Source of the DNA: an uncultured Anaeroplasmataceae bacterium
GTDB taxonomy: Bacteria; Bacillota_I; Bacilli_A; Acholeplasmatales; Anaeroplasmataceae
Direction of reading: 5' to 3'
Assembly (NCBI GenBank): GCA_934229785.1
Contig: CAKQEA010000019.1
Span: forward strand, 1 to 40,671
Length of the DNA stretch: 40,671 nucleotides
The translations under genes and the position numbers were made by a program. Below the pieces are notes generated by a model. That model did no database searches and was not told the DNA's origin. It worked only from the letters and a program-made list of their open reading frames with translations. Each line of letters opens with the position of its first letter. Positions within the stretch are counted from its first letter, which is position 1. This document shows positions 14,478-22,683 of this stretch, in pieces.

Positions 14478-16658
14478 ATGTCACGTAGTACTTATGAAGA
14501 ACTATATGAACTAACAAGTACATATTTACACAAGGGAGAGAATCAGGCTTTAATAAAAAAAGCCTATGATTGGGCTTTTAATTTGCATAATGGTCAATTT
14601 CGTAAAAGTGGTGAACCTTATATTATTCACCCTTTAAATGTTGCGTGTATTTTAGCTGAGCTTCATGTAGGTCCTGCAACGATTGCAGCTGGCTTATTAC
14701 ATGATGTTGTTGAGGATACAAATTGTACTAAAGAGGATTTAGAGCGTGAATTTGGTTTTGATATTGCTGAGCTTGTTGATGGTGTTACAAAGCTTAATCA
14801 ATTAAAGTTTGTTTCACTTGAGCAGAAGCAAGCTGAAAATCATCAGCATATGCTTCTTGCTATGGCTAAGGATATTAGAGTTATCGTTGTAAAGCTTGCT
14901 GATAGATTGCATAACATTAGAACTCTTGGTGCCTTAAGCGAGGAAAAGCAGGTTAGAATAGCTAAGGAAACACTAGAAATTTATGCTCCATTAGCTCACA
15001 AGCTAGGTATGTTCCGTATTAAGGCTGAGCTTGAGGATACAGCACTTAAGTATGTTGATAATGCCATGTATAATAAGATTTTATCTCAGGTAAAAAGCGA
15101 CCAATCTGCAAGAATTAGTAATGTTGATCATACAATCGAGGAAATTAGAGGATTTTTAGCTCCATGTAATTTTAAAACACTTCAAATTAAGGGAAGAATT
15201 AAAAATATATATAGTATTTATAAAAAAATGATTACTCAGCATAAGTCATTTGAGGATATATATGATGTTTTAGCTATTAGAGTAATTGTTGAAACAATAG
15301 GTGAATGCTACCAGGTTTTAGGTCTTATTCATGCTCACTATACTCCAGTGCCAAAGCGTTTTAAGGATTATATTGCTGTACCAAAGCCAAATATGTATCA
15401 ATCATTACATACAACAGTTATTAGTGATGATGGCTTTATCTTTGAGGTACAAATTAGAACTGTTGATATGGATAAGGTTGCTGAGTATGGTATTGCAGCT
15501 CACTGGGCATATAAGGAAAATGTTGAATATTCAAAGGAAAAAGAACAGTTTGAAATCGCATCAAAGCTTAAATGGTATGGAGATTTATTAAAATTTAGTG
15601 AAGAGGAAAAACCTAGTGAGGCAACTGAATATGTCGAAACTGTTAAGGAGGATATTTTAAGTACAAATGTATATGTGTATACTCCAACAGGTGAGGTAGT
15701 AGATTTGCCAAAGGGGGCAACTCCGCTTGATTTTGCTTATAAGATTCATACTAATATAGGAAATACTACTGTAGGTGCTACAGTAAACAATCATATTGTT
15801 CCTCTTGATTATGAGCTTAAAAATGGTGATATTATTTCAATTAGGACTAATAAAAATTCCTTTGGTCCTTCTGAAAACTGGTTAAAGATTGCCAAGACTA
15901 ATCATGCAAGACATAAAATAAAGAGTTTTTTAAATAAACAAAATAAGGATATTTTATTAATACAGGGTAAAAATTCAATTGATTCTGAATTTAAGAATAA
16001 TAAGGTTAATCAATATGAATTAAATGAGGATTTTGTTGTTAAGAATTTTTCTAAAAATAATGTTAATTCAATTGATGATTTATATTTAGAGGTTGCTAAA
16101 GGTAATTTATCACCTAAAACTATTTATGCTAAATATAGTGGTGATAATGGAAGAACAACTGAAGATGCACTTAGTCGTCAGATGGAAAGAAATCAGAGGA
16201 TTCTTACTACTAATAGTGAAACTGGTGTTGTTGTTGAGGGTTTGTCTAATCCCCAGCTAAAGCTTGGTAATTGCTGTAATCCAATTCCAGGTGATGAGAT
16301 TGTAGGCTATGTTACAAAAGGAAATGGAATTGTTGTTCACAATATTAATTGTAAGAATTGTGCATCATTTCAACGTGAACGCTTTATTCCTCTTTCGTGG
16401 GCGACTAATCCCGGAAGGAAATATCCTGTTTCAATTAAAATTTATGCTCAAAGTAATATGAATTTACTAGTAGATGTTATGAATACTGTTTCAGCAAGTA
16501 ATATGTCAATTTTAGCAATTTCTGCAAATAGTAATATGAACTTAGAAACAATTGTTAAGCTTAAGGTTCTAACATCAAATTTAGATGAACTAGAAACAAT
16601 GATTGTTAATATGAAGAAAATTAAAAGTGTTTATAATATAGAAAGAGATAATTTATGA
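14478..16658 (+). CDS. rel: Bifunctional (p)ppGpp synthetase/hydrolase Rel
   Basis: 726 aa, a full-length Rel/SpoT homologue. The HD hydrolase domain is intact (H51, H75-D76 and E79-D80 in LLHDVVEDT). The synthetase domain has IKGRIKNIYSIYKKM, YDVLAIRVIV, KPNMYQSLHTT and FEVQIRT, so both making and breaking of the alarmone are expected. Then come TGS (about 395-455, with VYVYTPTGEVVDLPKGATPLDFAY), a Cys-containing helical/zinc part (LKLGNCCNPIPGDEIVGY) and a C-terminal ACT domain (about 650-726). SD GGAGGTGAT is the best extended match to 16S rRNA in the window. It ends in ATGA shared with dtd. Confidence 0.98.
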   Translation: MSRSTYEELYELTSTYLHKGENQALIKKAYDWAFNLHNGQFRKSGEPYIIHPLNVACILAELHVGPATIAAGLLHDVVEDTNCTKEDLEREFGFDIAELVDGVTKLNQLKFVSLEQKQAENHQHMLLAMAKDIRVIVVKLADRLHNIRTLGALSEEKQVRIAKETLEIYAPLAHKLGMFRIKAELEDTALKYVDNAMYNKILSQVKSDQSARISNVDHTIEEIRGFLAPCNFKTLQIKGRIKNIYSIYKKMITQHKSFEDIYDVLAIRVIVETIGECYQVLGLIHAHYTPVPKRFKDYIAVPKPNMYQSLHTTVISDDGFIFEVQIRTVDMDKVAEYGIAAHWAYKENVEYSKEKEQFEIASKLKWYGDLLKFSEEEKPSEATEYVETVKEDILSTNVYVYTPTGEVVDLPKGATPLDFAYKIHTNIGNTTVGATVNNHIVPLDYELKNGDIISIRTNKNSFGPSENWLKIAKTNHARHKIKSFLNKQNKDILLIQGKNSIDSEFKNNKVNQYELNEDFVVKNFSKNNVNSIDDLYLEVAKGNLSPKTIYAKYSGDNGRTTEDALSRQMERNQRILTTNSETGVVVEGLSNPQLKLGNCCNPIPGDEIVGYVTKGNGIVVHNINCKNCASFQRERFIPLSWATNPGRKYPVSIKIYAQSNMNLLVDVMNTVSASNMSILAISANSNMNLETIVKLKVLTSNLDELETMIVNMKKIKSVYNIERDNL

Positions 16659-17113
16659 GAGTAGTTGTACAAAGAGTTAGTCATGCCTCATGTATGGTTG
16701 ATGGTAAAATTACTGGAAAAATTAATAAAGGATTTATGTGCCTTGTTGGCTTTTCTAAGAATGATAGTCTAGCTGATTTAGATTTATGTGTAAAAAAGAC
16801 TATTGGCTTAAGGGTATTCGAGGATGAAAATGGTAAAATGAATAAAGGTCTATTAGATATTTCTGGTAGTATTTTAGCTATTTCTCAATTTACTCTTTAT
16901 GCTGATTCAAGAAGGGGAAATCGCCCATCTTTTACAGATGCGATGGACTTTGATGAGGCTAAAAAATTTTATGATATTTTTTGTCAAAGGCTTGAGGCGT
17001 CAAATATTTGTGTTGAAAGAGGAATATTTGGTGCTGATATGAAGATTGAATTATTAAATGATGGCCCAGTAACTATCATTTTAGATAGTGAAGAATTAAA
17101 AAGGAAGGATTGA
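16655..17113 (+). CDS. dtd: D-aminoacyl-tRNA deacylase
   Basis: 152 aa. It removes D-amino acids (and glycine from tRNA-Ala) wrongly attached to tRNA. Family motifs are MRVVVQRVSHASCMVDG, the catalytic SQFTLYAD and RRGNRPSF, and the C-terminal DGPVTI that corresponds to the cross-subunit Gly-cisPro region (family NxGPVT). Its ATG overlaps the rel stop as ATGA, so translation is coupled. Confidence 0.97.
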   Translation: MRVVVQRVSHASCMVDGKITGKINKGFMCLVGFSKNDSLADLDLCVKKTIGLRVFEDENGKMNKGLLDISGSILAISQFTLYADSRRGNRPSFTDAMDFDEAKKFYDIFCQRLEASNICVERGIFGADMKIELLNDGPVTIILDSEELKRKD

Positions 17114-17118
17114 TTTTA

Positions 17119-18807
17119 ATGGGTAAGCCATATGTGTTTTTAAATACTGAAATTAAAGATTTAAATCAGCTTGCAGATTTATATACCTCTAATTTTAATG
17201 AGGCAATTAATGATGTATTTGACAATACAAAAGCCTTACTAAAGCTTATAAAGAGGCTTGGGAGTAAGGAGCTATCAGTTAAAATTGCTTCTGAGATTAT
17301 GGGCTGTAAATATAAAAATAATGTTGTTACGTTTATTATTTTTTATATAAGTGATGATAAAAGGGTTGTAATTAATGGTAATAAATTATCATTTAAGGAG
17401 TTTATTAGCTTATTAAAGCAAAATAAAAGTAAAGCTTTGTATGCATTCATTAAGGATTTAGGAATTTCTAAAACCTATGGAACGATGAATATTGATAAGT
17501 TTTTAGGAACAGATGCCTTTTATTTAGAGAAGAGTATTGATGATGAATTTACCTATAATTATTTATCTATGTATTATTCCTATGGATATAGTGAAACCTT
17601 AAAAACAAAGTTAAGTAATGTTTTTATTTATGATGAGGAACAATTTAGGCGTGCATCTAAGATTGTTTCTGATGTTAATTTTGAACTTCAGCTTGCTCAT
17701 AGTGTTGGTTTTAAGGCAGTATATAAAATGAGGCAGGACATTCATCCTTTATTTGAATGCTTAAAGCTTTTACATAATGATAAGAAAGAGGAGTTTTCTG
17801 ATGATGATTTATTAGGTGTTGTTACAAGTAAAACCTTCTTTTGGTGGTTGTTTAATAACTTTGATAAATATGATTATAAAAAGGATGCTAAGCAAGTATA
17901 CAAGGAATTTTTAGTTGAAAAGAAAATTTATAATGAAGAGTATAATGATTTTGATTTTAATAATAAGGTTGATATGTCTATGAGATTATATACTCTTTAT
18001 TTAAAGTTTGTGGCTTTCTTTAAGCTTGGATTAATAACAGTTAATGCTAAATATGATAGTGCTTATCAGCTTGATAAAAAGTATTGTAGAACATTAGTTT
18101 CCTCTGATTATATGAAGGATAACCCAATTAAGCTTTCAAATTCAGCTGATGAAATTCAAACCGAGCTTGACTTTGATATTTCTAGAGATTTAACTCCTAA
18201 ATATTTGAAAAAGCAATATAAGCTTCATAAATCATTAGGTATGTTTTCAACAATTTCATTTGTTTTCATCTTTATCGCAGTTGCGTTATATATAATATCA
18301 TATCTTATGCTAAGCTTAAAAAATATTGATTATTCAAATAAAATTTTTGAAACTTCATTGTTGATTATAGTTTCTATATTAGAGCTTGTATTTTCAATTT
18401 TATTAAATAAAAAGTCAAATTCAACTTTAGATGCAATTTCAAAATATAAATATATACAAAGAGTTGAAGCTGAGGGCGATATTCATACCCCAAATGAGGA
18501 ATTAAAATGTATTGAGCTTTCAAATAATGTTTCTGAAATTAAGAATGTTATTTGTAATAAGCATAGGTTTATTTCATTTTCTACATCTGTTTTATATGGT
18601 GCTTTGTGCTTTTTAATTGTGCTATTTGGATTAAATATTTTAAATTGCTTTAATGTTAATATAAAATATGATAGATATTATTTATTTATGATACCTGGTA
18701 TTACTCTTGGGTTATTAGCTGGTATTTTTAAAAGGAAAGGAGTATTAACAGCTTTATTTATTTTTGTAATTACTATGGCTTTAGTAGTGTTAATGGCTGT
18801 TATTTAA
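17119..18807 (+). CDS. Uncharacterised 562-aa protein with C-terminal membrane helices
   Basis: I do not recognise this protein. Residues 1 to about 370 are soluble, rich in Lys, Tyr and Asp, probably mostly helical, and hold a WW pair (KTFFWWLFNNFDKYD). About four hydrophobic segments follow in residues 375-562, two before and two after a charged stretch with YKYIQRVEAEGD. There is no signal peptide, so the large N-terminal part is probably cytoplasmic and tethered by its C-terminus. The ATG at 17119 has AAGGAAGG about 10 bases upstream; a TTG at 17110 is too close to that SD. It lies between dtd and rimO on one strand with short gaps, so it is probably part of the apt-rel-dtd-rimO transcript. 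Confidence 0.8.
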   Translation: MGKPYVFLNTEIKDLNQLADLYTSNFNEAINDVFDNTKALLKLIKRLGSKELSVKIASEIMGCKYKNNVVTFIIFYISDDKRVVINGNKLSFKEFISLLKQNKSKALYAFIKDLGISKTYGTMNIDKFLGTDAFYLEKSIDDEFTYNYLSMYYSYGYSETLKTKLSNVFIYDEEQFRRASKIVSDVNFELQLAHSVGFKAVYKMRQDIHPLFECLKLLHNDKKEEFSDDDLLGVVTSKTFFWWLFNNFDKYDYKKDAKQVYKEFLVEKKIYNEEYNDFDFNNKVDMSMRLYTLYLKFVAFFKLGLITVNAKYDSAYQLDKKYCRTLVSSDYMKDNPIKLSNSADEIQTELDFDISRDLTPKYLKKQYKLHKSLGMFSTISFVFIFIAVALYIISYLMLSLKNIDYSNKIFETSLLIIVSILELVFSILLNKKSNSTLDAISKYKYIQRVEAEGDIHTPNEELKCIELSNNVSEIKNVICNKHRFISFSTSVLYGALCFLIVLFGLNILNCFNVNIKYDRYYLFMIPGITLGLLAGIFKRKGVLTALFIFVITMALVVLMAVI

Positions 18808-18814
18808 TTAAATT

Positions 18815-20119
18815 ATGAATTTATATATGATAAGCCTTGGTTGTGCTAAGAACCAAGTTGATTCAGAAATGATTTTAGGTGTGTGTAAGCATGATTTAAC
18901 ATTAGTTAAGGATGCATGTGATGCTGATGTTATTATAGTTAATACATGTGCTTTTATTGAGCCAGCTAGAAAGGAAGCAATTGATACTATTTTATCCTTA
19001 GCTGATCAAAAGAAGTCTGGTTGTAAGCTTATTGTTTGCGGTTGTCTTCCTCAAAGATATAAGGGTGATCTTGAGAAGCTTTTACCTGAGGTTGATAGAT
19101 TTATTTCAATTGATGAATATGGCAATATTGGTTCAATTTTAAATAGTGTTTTAAATTCAAACTATAAATTTAATGATTCTGTGTCATTTACAGAAAGATT
19201 TTATTCAACACCAAGCTATATGCGTTATGTTAGAATTTCAGATGGCTGCTTGAATCATTGTGCCTTTTGTGCAATTCCTCTTATTCGTGGTAGATTGAAG
19301 TCAAGAACGATTGAATCAATTGTTGATGAGGTTAAAATGGATGTGGCTGACGGTGTTTATGAGATAAATTTAATTTCTCAGGATACTACTAAATATGGCT
19401 TTGATATTTATAAAAAGCTTGCCCTTGTTGATTTACTTAAGGAGCTTGTTAAAATTGAGGGTGACTTTAAAATTCGTCTATTATATTTATATCCTGATAT
19501 TGTAACTGATGAATTGATTGATTTTATAAAAAATAATAAAAAGGTTATGCCTTATTTTGATATTCCTATTCAACATAGTGAGGATAAGCTTTTAAAGAAG
19601 ATGTATCGTAGAGGTGATAGAGCCTTTATGCTTGATTTATTCAAAAAAATTAGAAAAGAGATTCCACAAGCTACAATTAGAACTACACTTATTGTTGGCT
19701 TCCCTTATGAAGAAAAAGAGGATGTTTTAAATTTAATTGAATTTATGAATGAGGTTAAGTTTGACAGACTTGGAGCATTTACCTTCTCATTAGAGGAAAA
19801 TACTAAGGCTTGTGACTATCCTCAAGAAATTACTGAAGCTGAAAAGCAGCGTAGGTATGATATGGTTATGGCTGCACAGCAAAAGATAATTATTGAAAAG
19901 AATAAAGCTTTAGTTGGTAGTGTAATTAAGGATGCCTTTATTATTGGCTATGATGAGGATTCATTTATGTATGTAGCTAGAAGTGATGCCTATGCTCCTG
20001 ATGATATTGATGGCTGTATTTATGTTGCTGCTAAGTATGAATTAAAGCTTGGCCAAAGAGTTAATGTTAAAATTTTAGATTCTGATGAATATTCATTAAC
20101 AGGTGAACAGGTTGAATAA
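18815..20119 (+). CDS. rimO: Ribosomal protein S12 methylthiotransferase RimO
   Basis: 434 aa. A radical-SAM methylthiotransferase that modifies an Asp of ribosomal protein S12. It has the N-terminal UPF0004 domain (MISLGCAKNQVDSEMILG, with further cluster cysteines in VNTCAF and VCGCLPQR), the radical-SAM CxxxCxxC in SDGCLNHCAFCAIP, IQHSEDKLLKKMYR, TTLIVGFPYE and a C-terminal TRAM domain. The start has no clear SD and lies 7 bases after the preceding stop, so translation may depend on coupling. The stop overlaps the ATG of a decayed HAD gene (TAATG). Confidence 0.97.
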   Translation: MNLYMISLGCAKNQVDSEMILGVCKHDLTLVKDACDADVIIVNTCAFIEPARKEAIDTILSLADQKKSGCKLIVCGCLPQRYKGDLEKLLPEVDRFISIDEYGNIGSILNSVLNSNYKFNDSVSFTERFYSTPSYMRYVRISDGCLNHCAFCAIPLIRGRLKSRTIESIVDEVKMDVADGVYEINLISQDTTKYGFDIYKKLALVDLLKELVKIEGDFKIRLLYLYPDIVTDELIDFIKNNKKVMPYFDIPIQHSEDKLLKKMYRRGDRAFMLDLFKKIRKEIPQATIRTTLIVGFPYEEKEDVLNLIEFMNEVKFDRLGAFTFSLEENTKACDYPQEITEAEKQRRYDMVMAAQQKIIIEKNKALVGSVIKDAFIIGYDEDSFMYVARSDAYAPDDIDGCIYVAAKYELKLGQRVNVKILDSDEYSLTGEQVE

Positions 20120-20370
20120 TGTTGAATTTTTGATGTTGATGGAATATTATCTGAAAATGATGTAATTCCAATTGGTGTATTAAGAATTATTTAAAGAGTA
20201 TAAATTTATTGCGTTTGGAGATAATTATAATGATATAGAATGTAATCTGTTGATGTTTCTATATGTATGAAAAATCTTTAAAAGTGTTAATCGGCATCAA
20301 TATATCAGACTCTTGATTTTTTGAGGATGGAATAATGTATGCTTTAAAAAATATTATTAAGATATTGTGA
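20119..20370 (+). pseudogene. Decayed Cof-type HAD phosphatase remnant
   Basis: Fragments of one HAD-family phosphatase remain in several frames. The N-terminal motif FDVDGILSENDVIPIGVL (20129-20191, stop at 20192) is followed directly by the C-terminal motif IAFGDNYNDIE (20208-20240). A frame-shifted VSICMKN and finally EDGIMYALKNIIKIL (20323-20367, stop TGA 20368-20370) come after. These are motifs I and IV and the C-terminal end of Cof-like hydrolases. The middle, some 150-200 residues including the cap domain, is missing, and there are internal stops. The original ATG at 20119 overlaps the rimO stop, so this gene was once coupled to rimO. The remnant cannot encode an enzyme. Confidence 0.85.
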
Positions 20371-20377
20371 GGTTTTT

Positions 20378-20941
20378 ATGAAGATAAATGTTGTATTATA
20401 TCATCCAGAAATTCCTGAGAATTCAGGTAATATTATGCGTAGCTGTGTTGGTTTTAATGCGGATATTCATTTTATTAAGCCACTTGGCTTTTCGCTTGAT
20501 GAAAAAAGAGTTCAAAGATCATGCGTTGATTATTATGAGTATATCAAGGATAGAATTCATGTTTATGAAAATTACCATGAATTTAAGGAGAATAATCCAG
20601 GTAAATACTATTTTTTAACAAGATATGGTCATAAATCCCCATCAACAATTAATTTTAAGGATGCTTTAGATGAAAATATTTATTTAATCTTTGGTGCTGA
20701 ATCAACAGGTATTGCTTATGATATCTTAAAGGATAATTTGAGTGATTGTTATCGTATTCCTACAACTGATAAAATTAGAAGCTTAAATTTATCAAATTGT
20801 GCGGCTATTATGTTATTTTTAGCATCTGAACAGCTAAATGGCGATGATGTTATTTCGCATGAGCCTGATTCTATGAAGGGTGAAAATTTTATTGATGATT
20901 TAGATGTTTCAACACTTGATTATAAGCATAAAGATCATTAA
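20378..20941 (+). CDS. trmL: tRNA (cytidine(34)-2'-O)-methyltransferase TrmL
   Basis: 187 aa. A SPOUT-class (trefoil knot) methyltransferase for the wobble base of tRNA-Leu. Motifs are the N-terminal YHPEIPENSGNIMRSC, the central IYLIFGAESTGI and the SAM-binding knot SLNLSNCAAIMLFLASEQL. It is about 25-30 residues longer than usual owing to a charged C-terminal tail (after residue 150, ending in YKHKDH). SD GAGG lies 6 bases before ATG. It is 14 bases upstream of trxA. Confidence 0.94.
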   Translation: MKINVVLYHPEIPENSGNIMRSCVGFNADIHFIKPLGFSLDEKRVQRSCVDYYEYIKDRIHVYENYHEFKENNPGKYYFLTRYGHKSPSTINFKDALDENIYLIFGAESTGIAYDILKDNLSDCYRIPTTDKIRSLNLSNCAAIMLFLASEQLNGDDVISHEPDSMKGENFIDDLDVSTLDYKHKDH

Positions 20942-20955
20942 AGGAGGTTAAAATT

Positions 20956-21261
20956 ATGCTAGAACATATTACAAAGGAAAATTTCAAGGATTTCTATACT
21001 AATAATAAATTATGTATTGTTGATTTTTGGGCAACCTGGTGTGGTCCATGTAGAATGCTTACGCCTAATTTAGAGAAATTGAGTAATGAAGGTTTTGTTG
21101 TTGGTAAGATTAATGTAGATGAAGAGGATGAATTATCAGCTTTATTTAATGTTGAGGCAATTCCTACTATTCTAATATTTAAAGATGGCAAGGTTGTCAG
21201 TAAGAATGTTGGCTATATGTCATATGACGATCTAAAGGCTTGGGTTTTAAAAAATGAATAA
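20956..21261 (+). CDS. trxA: Thioredoxin
   Basis: 101 aa, a single thioredoxin fold with the redox site WATWCGPCRM (CGPC) and the cis-proline region VEAIPTILIF. It reduces disulphides in cytoplasmic proteins. A strong SD, AAAGGAGG, lies upstream. Its last 8 bases overlap the start of the reductase-like gene, so the pair is made together. Confidence 0.97.
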   Translation: MLEHITKENFKDFYTNNKLCIVDFWATWCGPCRMLTPNLEKLSNEGFVVGKINVDEEDELSALFNVEAIPTILIFKDGKVVSKNVGYMSYDDLKAWVLKNE

Positions 21262-22099
21262 ATATGATTGCGTTGTAATTGGATGTGGTCCATGTGGTAT
21301 TTCTACTGCAATATATCTAAAAAGATATGGCTACTTTCCTATTGTAATTGCTAAGGATTTAGGTGCCTTAGAAAAGGCTCATTTGATTGAAAATTATTAC
21401 GGGATTTCTTCAATTACAGGACATGATTTAGCTTTAAAGGGAATTGAACAAGCCAAGAAATTAGATATTGAGGTTACATTTGATGAAGTAATAGATATTT
21501 CTTATGGTGATTCATTTGAGGTTGTGTGTAAGAATAATACCTATAAGGGAAGAACTGTTATGCTAGCCTTAGGTACTAATCGTAATAAGTTTTCACTTGC
21601 AGAAAAATATGAAGGAATGGGTGTTTCCTATTGTGCTACTTGTGATGGCTTTTTCTTTAGAAAGAAAAGGGTTGGAATCATTGGAAGTGGCGAATATATG
21701 CTTCACGAATTAAATGTGTTAAAGAATATGATTTCTGATTTAACAGTATTTACAAACGAAGAAAAATTACTTGTAGATGTTGGTGATACTAAGGTTATTT
21801 CTGATAAAATTATTTCATTAAATGGCGATGGCCACTTAGAGTCAATCACTACTACAAATGGTACTTATGAAATTTATCAGCTTTTTGTAGCAACAGGTAG
21901 TGCTTCGGGATTTTCACTTGCTAAGCATTTAGGATTAGGATTAAATGGTAATTCACTTTTAGTTGATTCTTCATTTATGACTAATATTGATGGTATATTT
22001 GCAGGTGGTGATGTAGTAGGTGGACTTTTACAGGTTTCAAAGGCTATTTCAGATGGAGCGAATGCTGCGCTTGGAATATCAAAATATTTAAAAAGATAA
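21254..22099 (+). CDS. Thioredoxin reductase-like flavoprotein lacking the NADPH motif
   Basis: 281 aa, against about 310 for standard TrxB. The FAD domain is intact (VIGCGPCGISTAIYL at the N-terminus and GIFAGGDVVGG near the C-terminus) and so is the redox site CATC (Cys127, Cys130). The pyridine-nucleotide domain has GIIGSGEYMLHE in place of GGGxSAxEEA, and the phosphate-binding HRRxxxR segment reads FTNEEKL with no arginine. NADPH is therefore an unlikely donor; ferredoxin-dependent flavin thioredoxin reductases of clostridia show the same kind of loss. The overlap with trxA argues that it serves that thioredoxin. The start has no clear SD, consistent with coupling. Confidence 0.9.
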   Translation: MNKYDCVVIGCGPCGISTAIYLKRYGYFPIVIAKDLGALEKAHLIENYYGISSITGHDLALKGIEQAKKLDIEVTFDEVIDISYGDSFEVVCKNNTYKGRTVMLALGTNRNKFSLAEKYEGMGVSYCATCDGFFFRKKRVGIIGSGEYMLHELNVLKNMISDLTVFTNEEKLLVDVGDTKVISDKIISLNGDGHLESITTTNGTYEIYQLFVATGSASGFSLAKHLGLGLNGNSLLVDSSFMTNIDGIFAGGDVVGGLLQVSKAISDGANAALGISKYLKR

Positions 22100-22150
22100 A
22101 AAGGTTATATTTATAAGGGGTTGTTAATATAGTATATTGAGCGTGATACT

Positions 22151-22453
22151 ATGAATAATGACCCTTTATTGTTTATTGATTCAGTTAAGGATGAAGCTAA
22201 GGCTACATCAAATCAGGAGTTTTTTGATTCAAGAAGTATATCTAGAAAAAAAGTTGCAAGGCATAGACTTGAGGATATAAAGGCTATGCTGTACTATAGA
22301 ATCCATGTTTTAGCTGAGATTCATACTAAGGATAAAATAATTGAAGGTATTGTAAGTAAGGTTAGTGAGGATGGTCTTGTTTTACAAACTGAGGATAAGG
22401 AAATCAAAATACCTATTGTTGATATTGTAGATATTAATATTTTAAAATTATAG
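22151..22453 (+). CDS. Small protein with a possible Sm-like/YolD-like C-terminal domain
   Basis: 100 aa. The N-terminal half is charged (SRKKVARHRLEDIKAML). The C-terminal half (YRIHVLAEIHTKDKIIEGI, then VLQTEDKEIKIPIVDIVDI) has alternating strands and a DI-x-DI ending that recall YolD-like or other small Sm/SH3-type barrels. That is a structural impression only. It starts at ATG 22151, three bases after GTGAT, and follows the reductase gene by 51 bases; a terminator follows 26 bases after the stop. Confidence 0.65.
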   Translation: MNNDPLLFIDSVKDEAKATSNQEFFDSRSISRKKVARHRLEDIKAMLYYRIHVLAEIHTKDKIIEGIVSKVSEDGLVLQTEDKEIKIPIVDIVDINILKL

Positions 22454-22478
22454 TTTTTAAGACAATATTAATAAAACT

Positions 22479-22507
22479 AGCTTTCTCGTTTTTTGAGAAA
22501 GCTTTTA
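22479..22507 (+). terminator. Terminator after the trx region
   Basis: A 9-bp stem AGCTTTCTC/GAGAAAGCT (22479-22487 with 22495-22503) is followed by a short T/A run. The remaining AT-rich DNA up to 22648 shows no gene. Confidence 0.7.
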
Positions 22508-22648
22508 AAATGTTTTTTTAAAAAATATTAATTAAGCATAATTTAATTATATTTAGAAAAAAATACTTTAAAATTTCTTTTACAATATTTAAATAGCTTT
22601 TAATTTATTTTTTTTAGAAAAATCTATTATCTTATAATTTTTTGTTAT

Positions 22649-22677
22649 TTGACTATAAATAATTAAAGTGTAATAAT
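22649..22677 (+). promoter_or_regulatory. Promoter of recQ, predicting a leaderless mRNA
   Basis: -35 TTGACT (22649-22654), 17-bp spacer, TG at 22669-22670 and -10 AATAAT (22672-22677). A start 6-8 bases downstream coincides with the recQ ATG at 22684, and no SD is visible before it. Confidence 0.55.
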
Positions 22678-22683
22678 TGCCAT

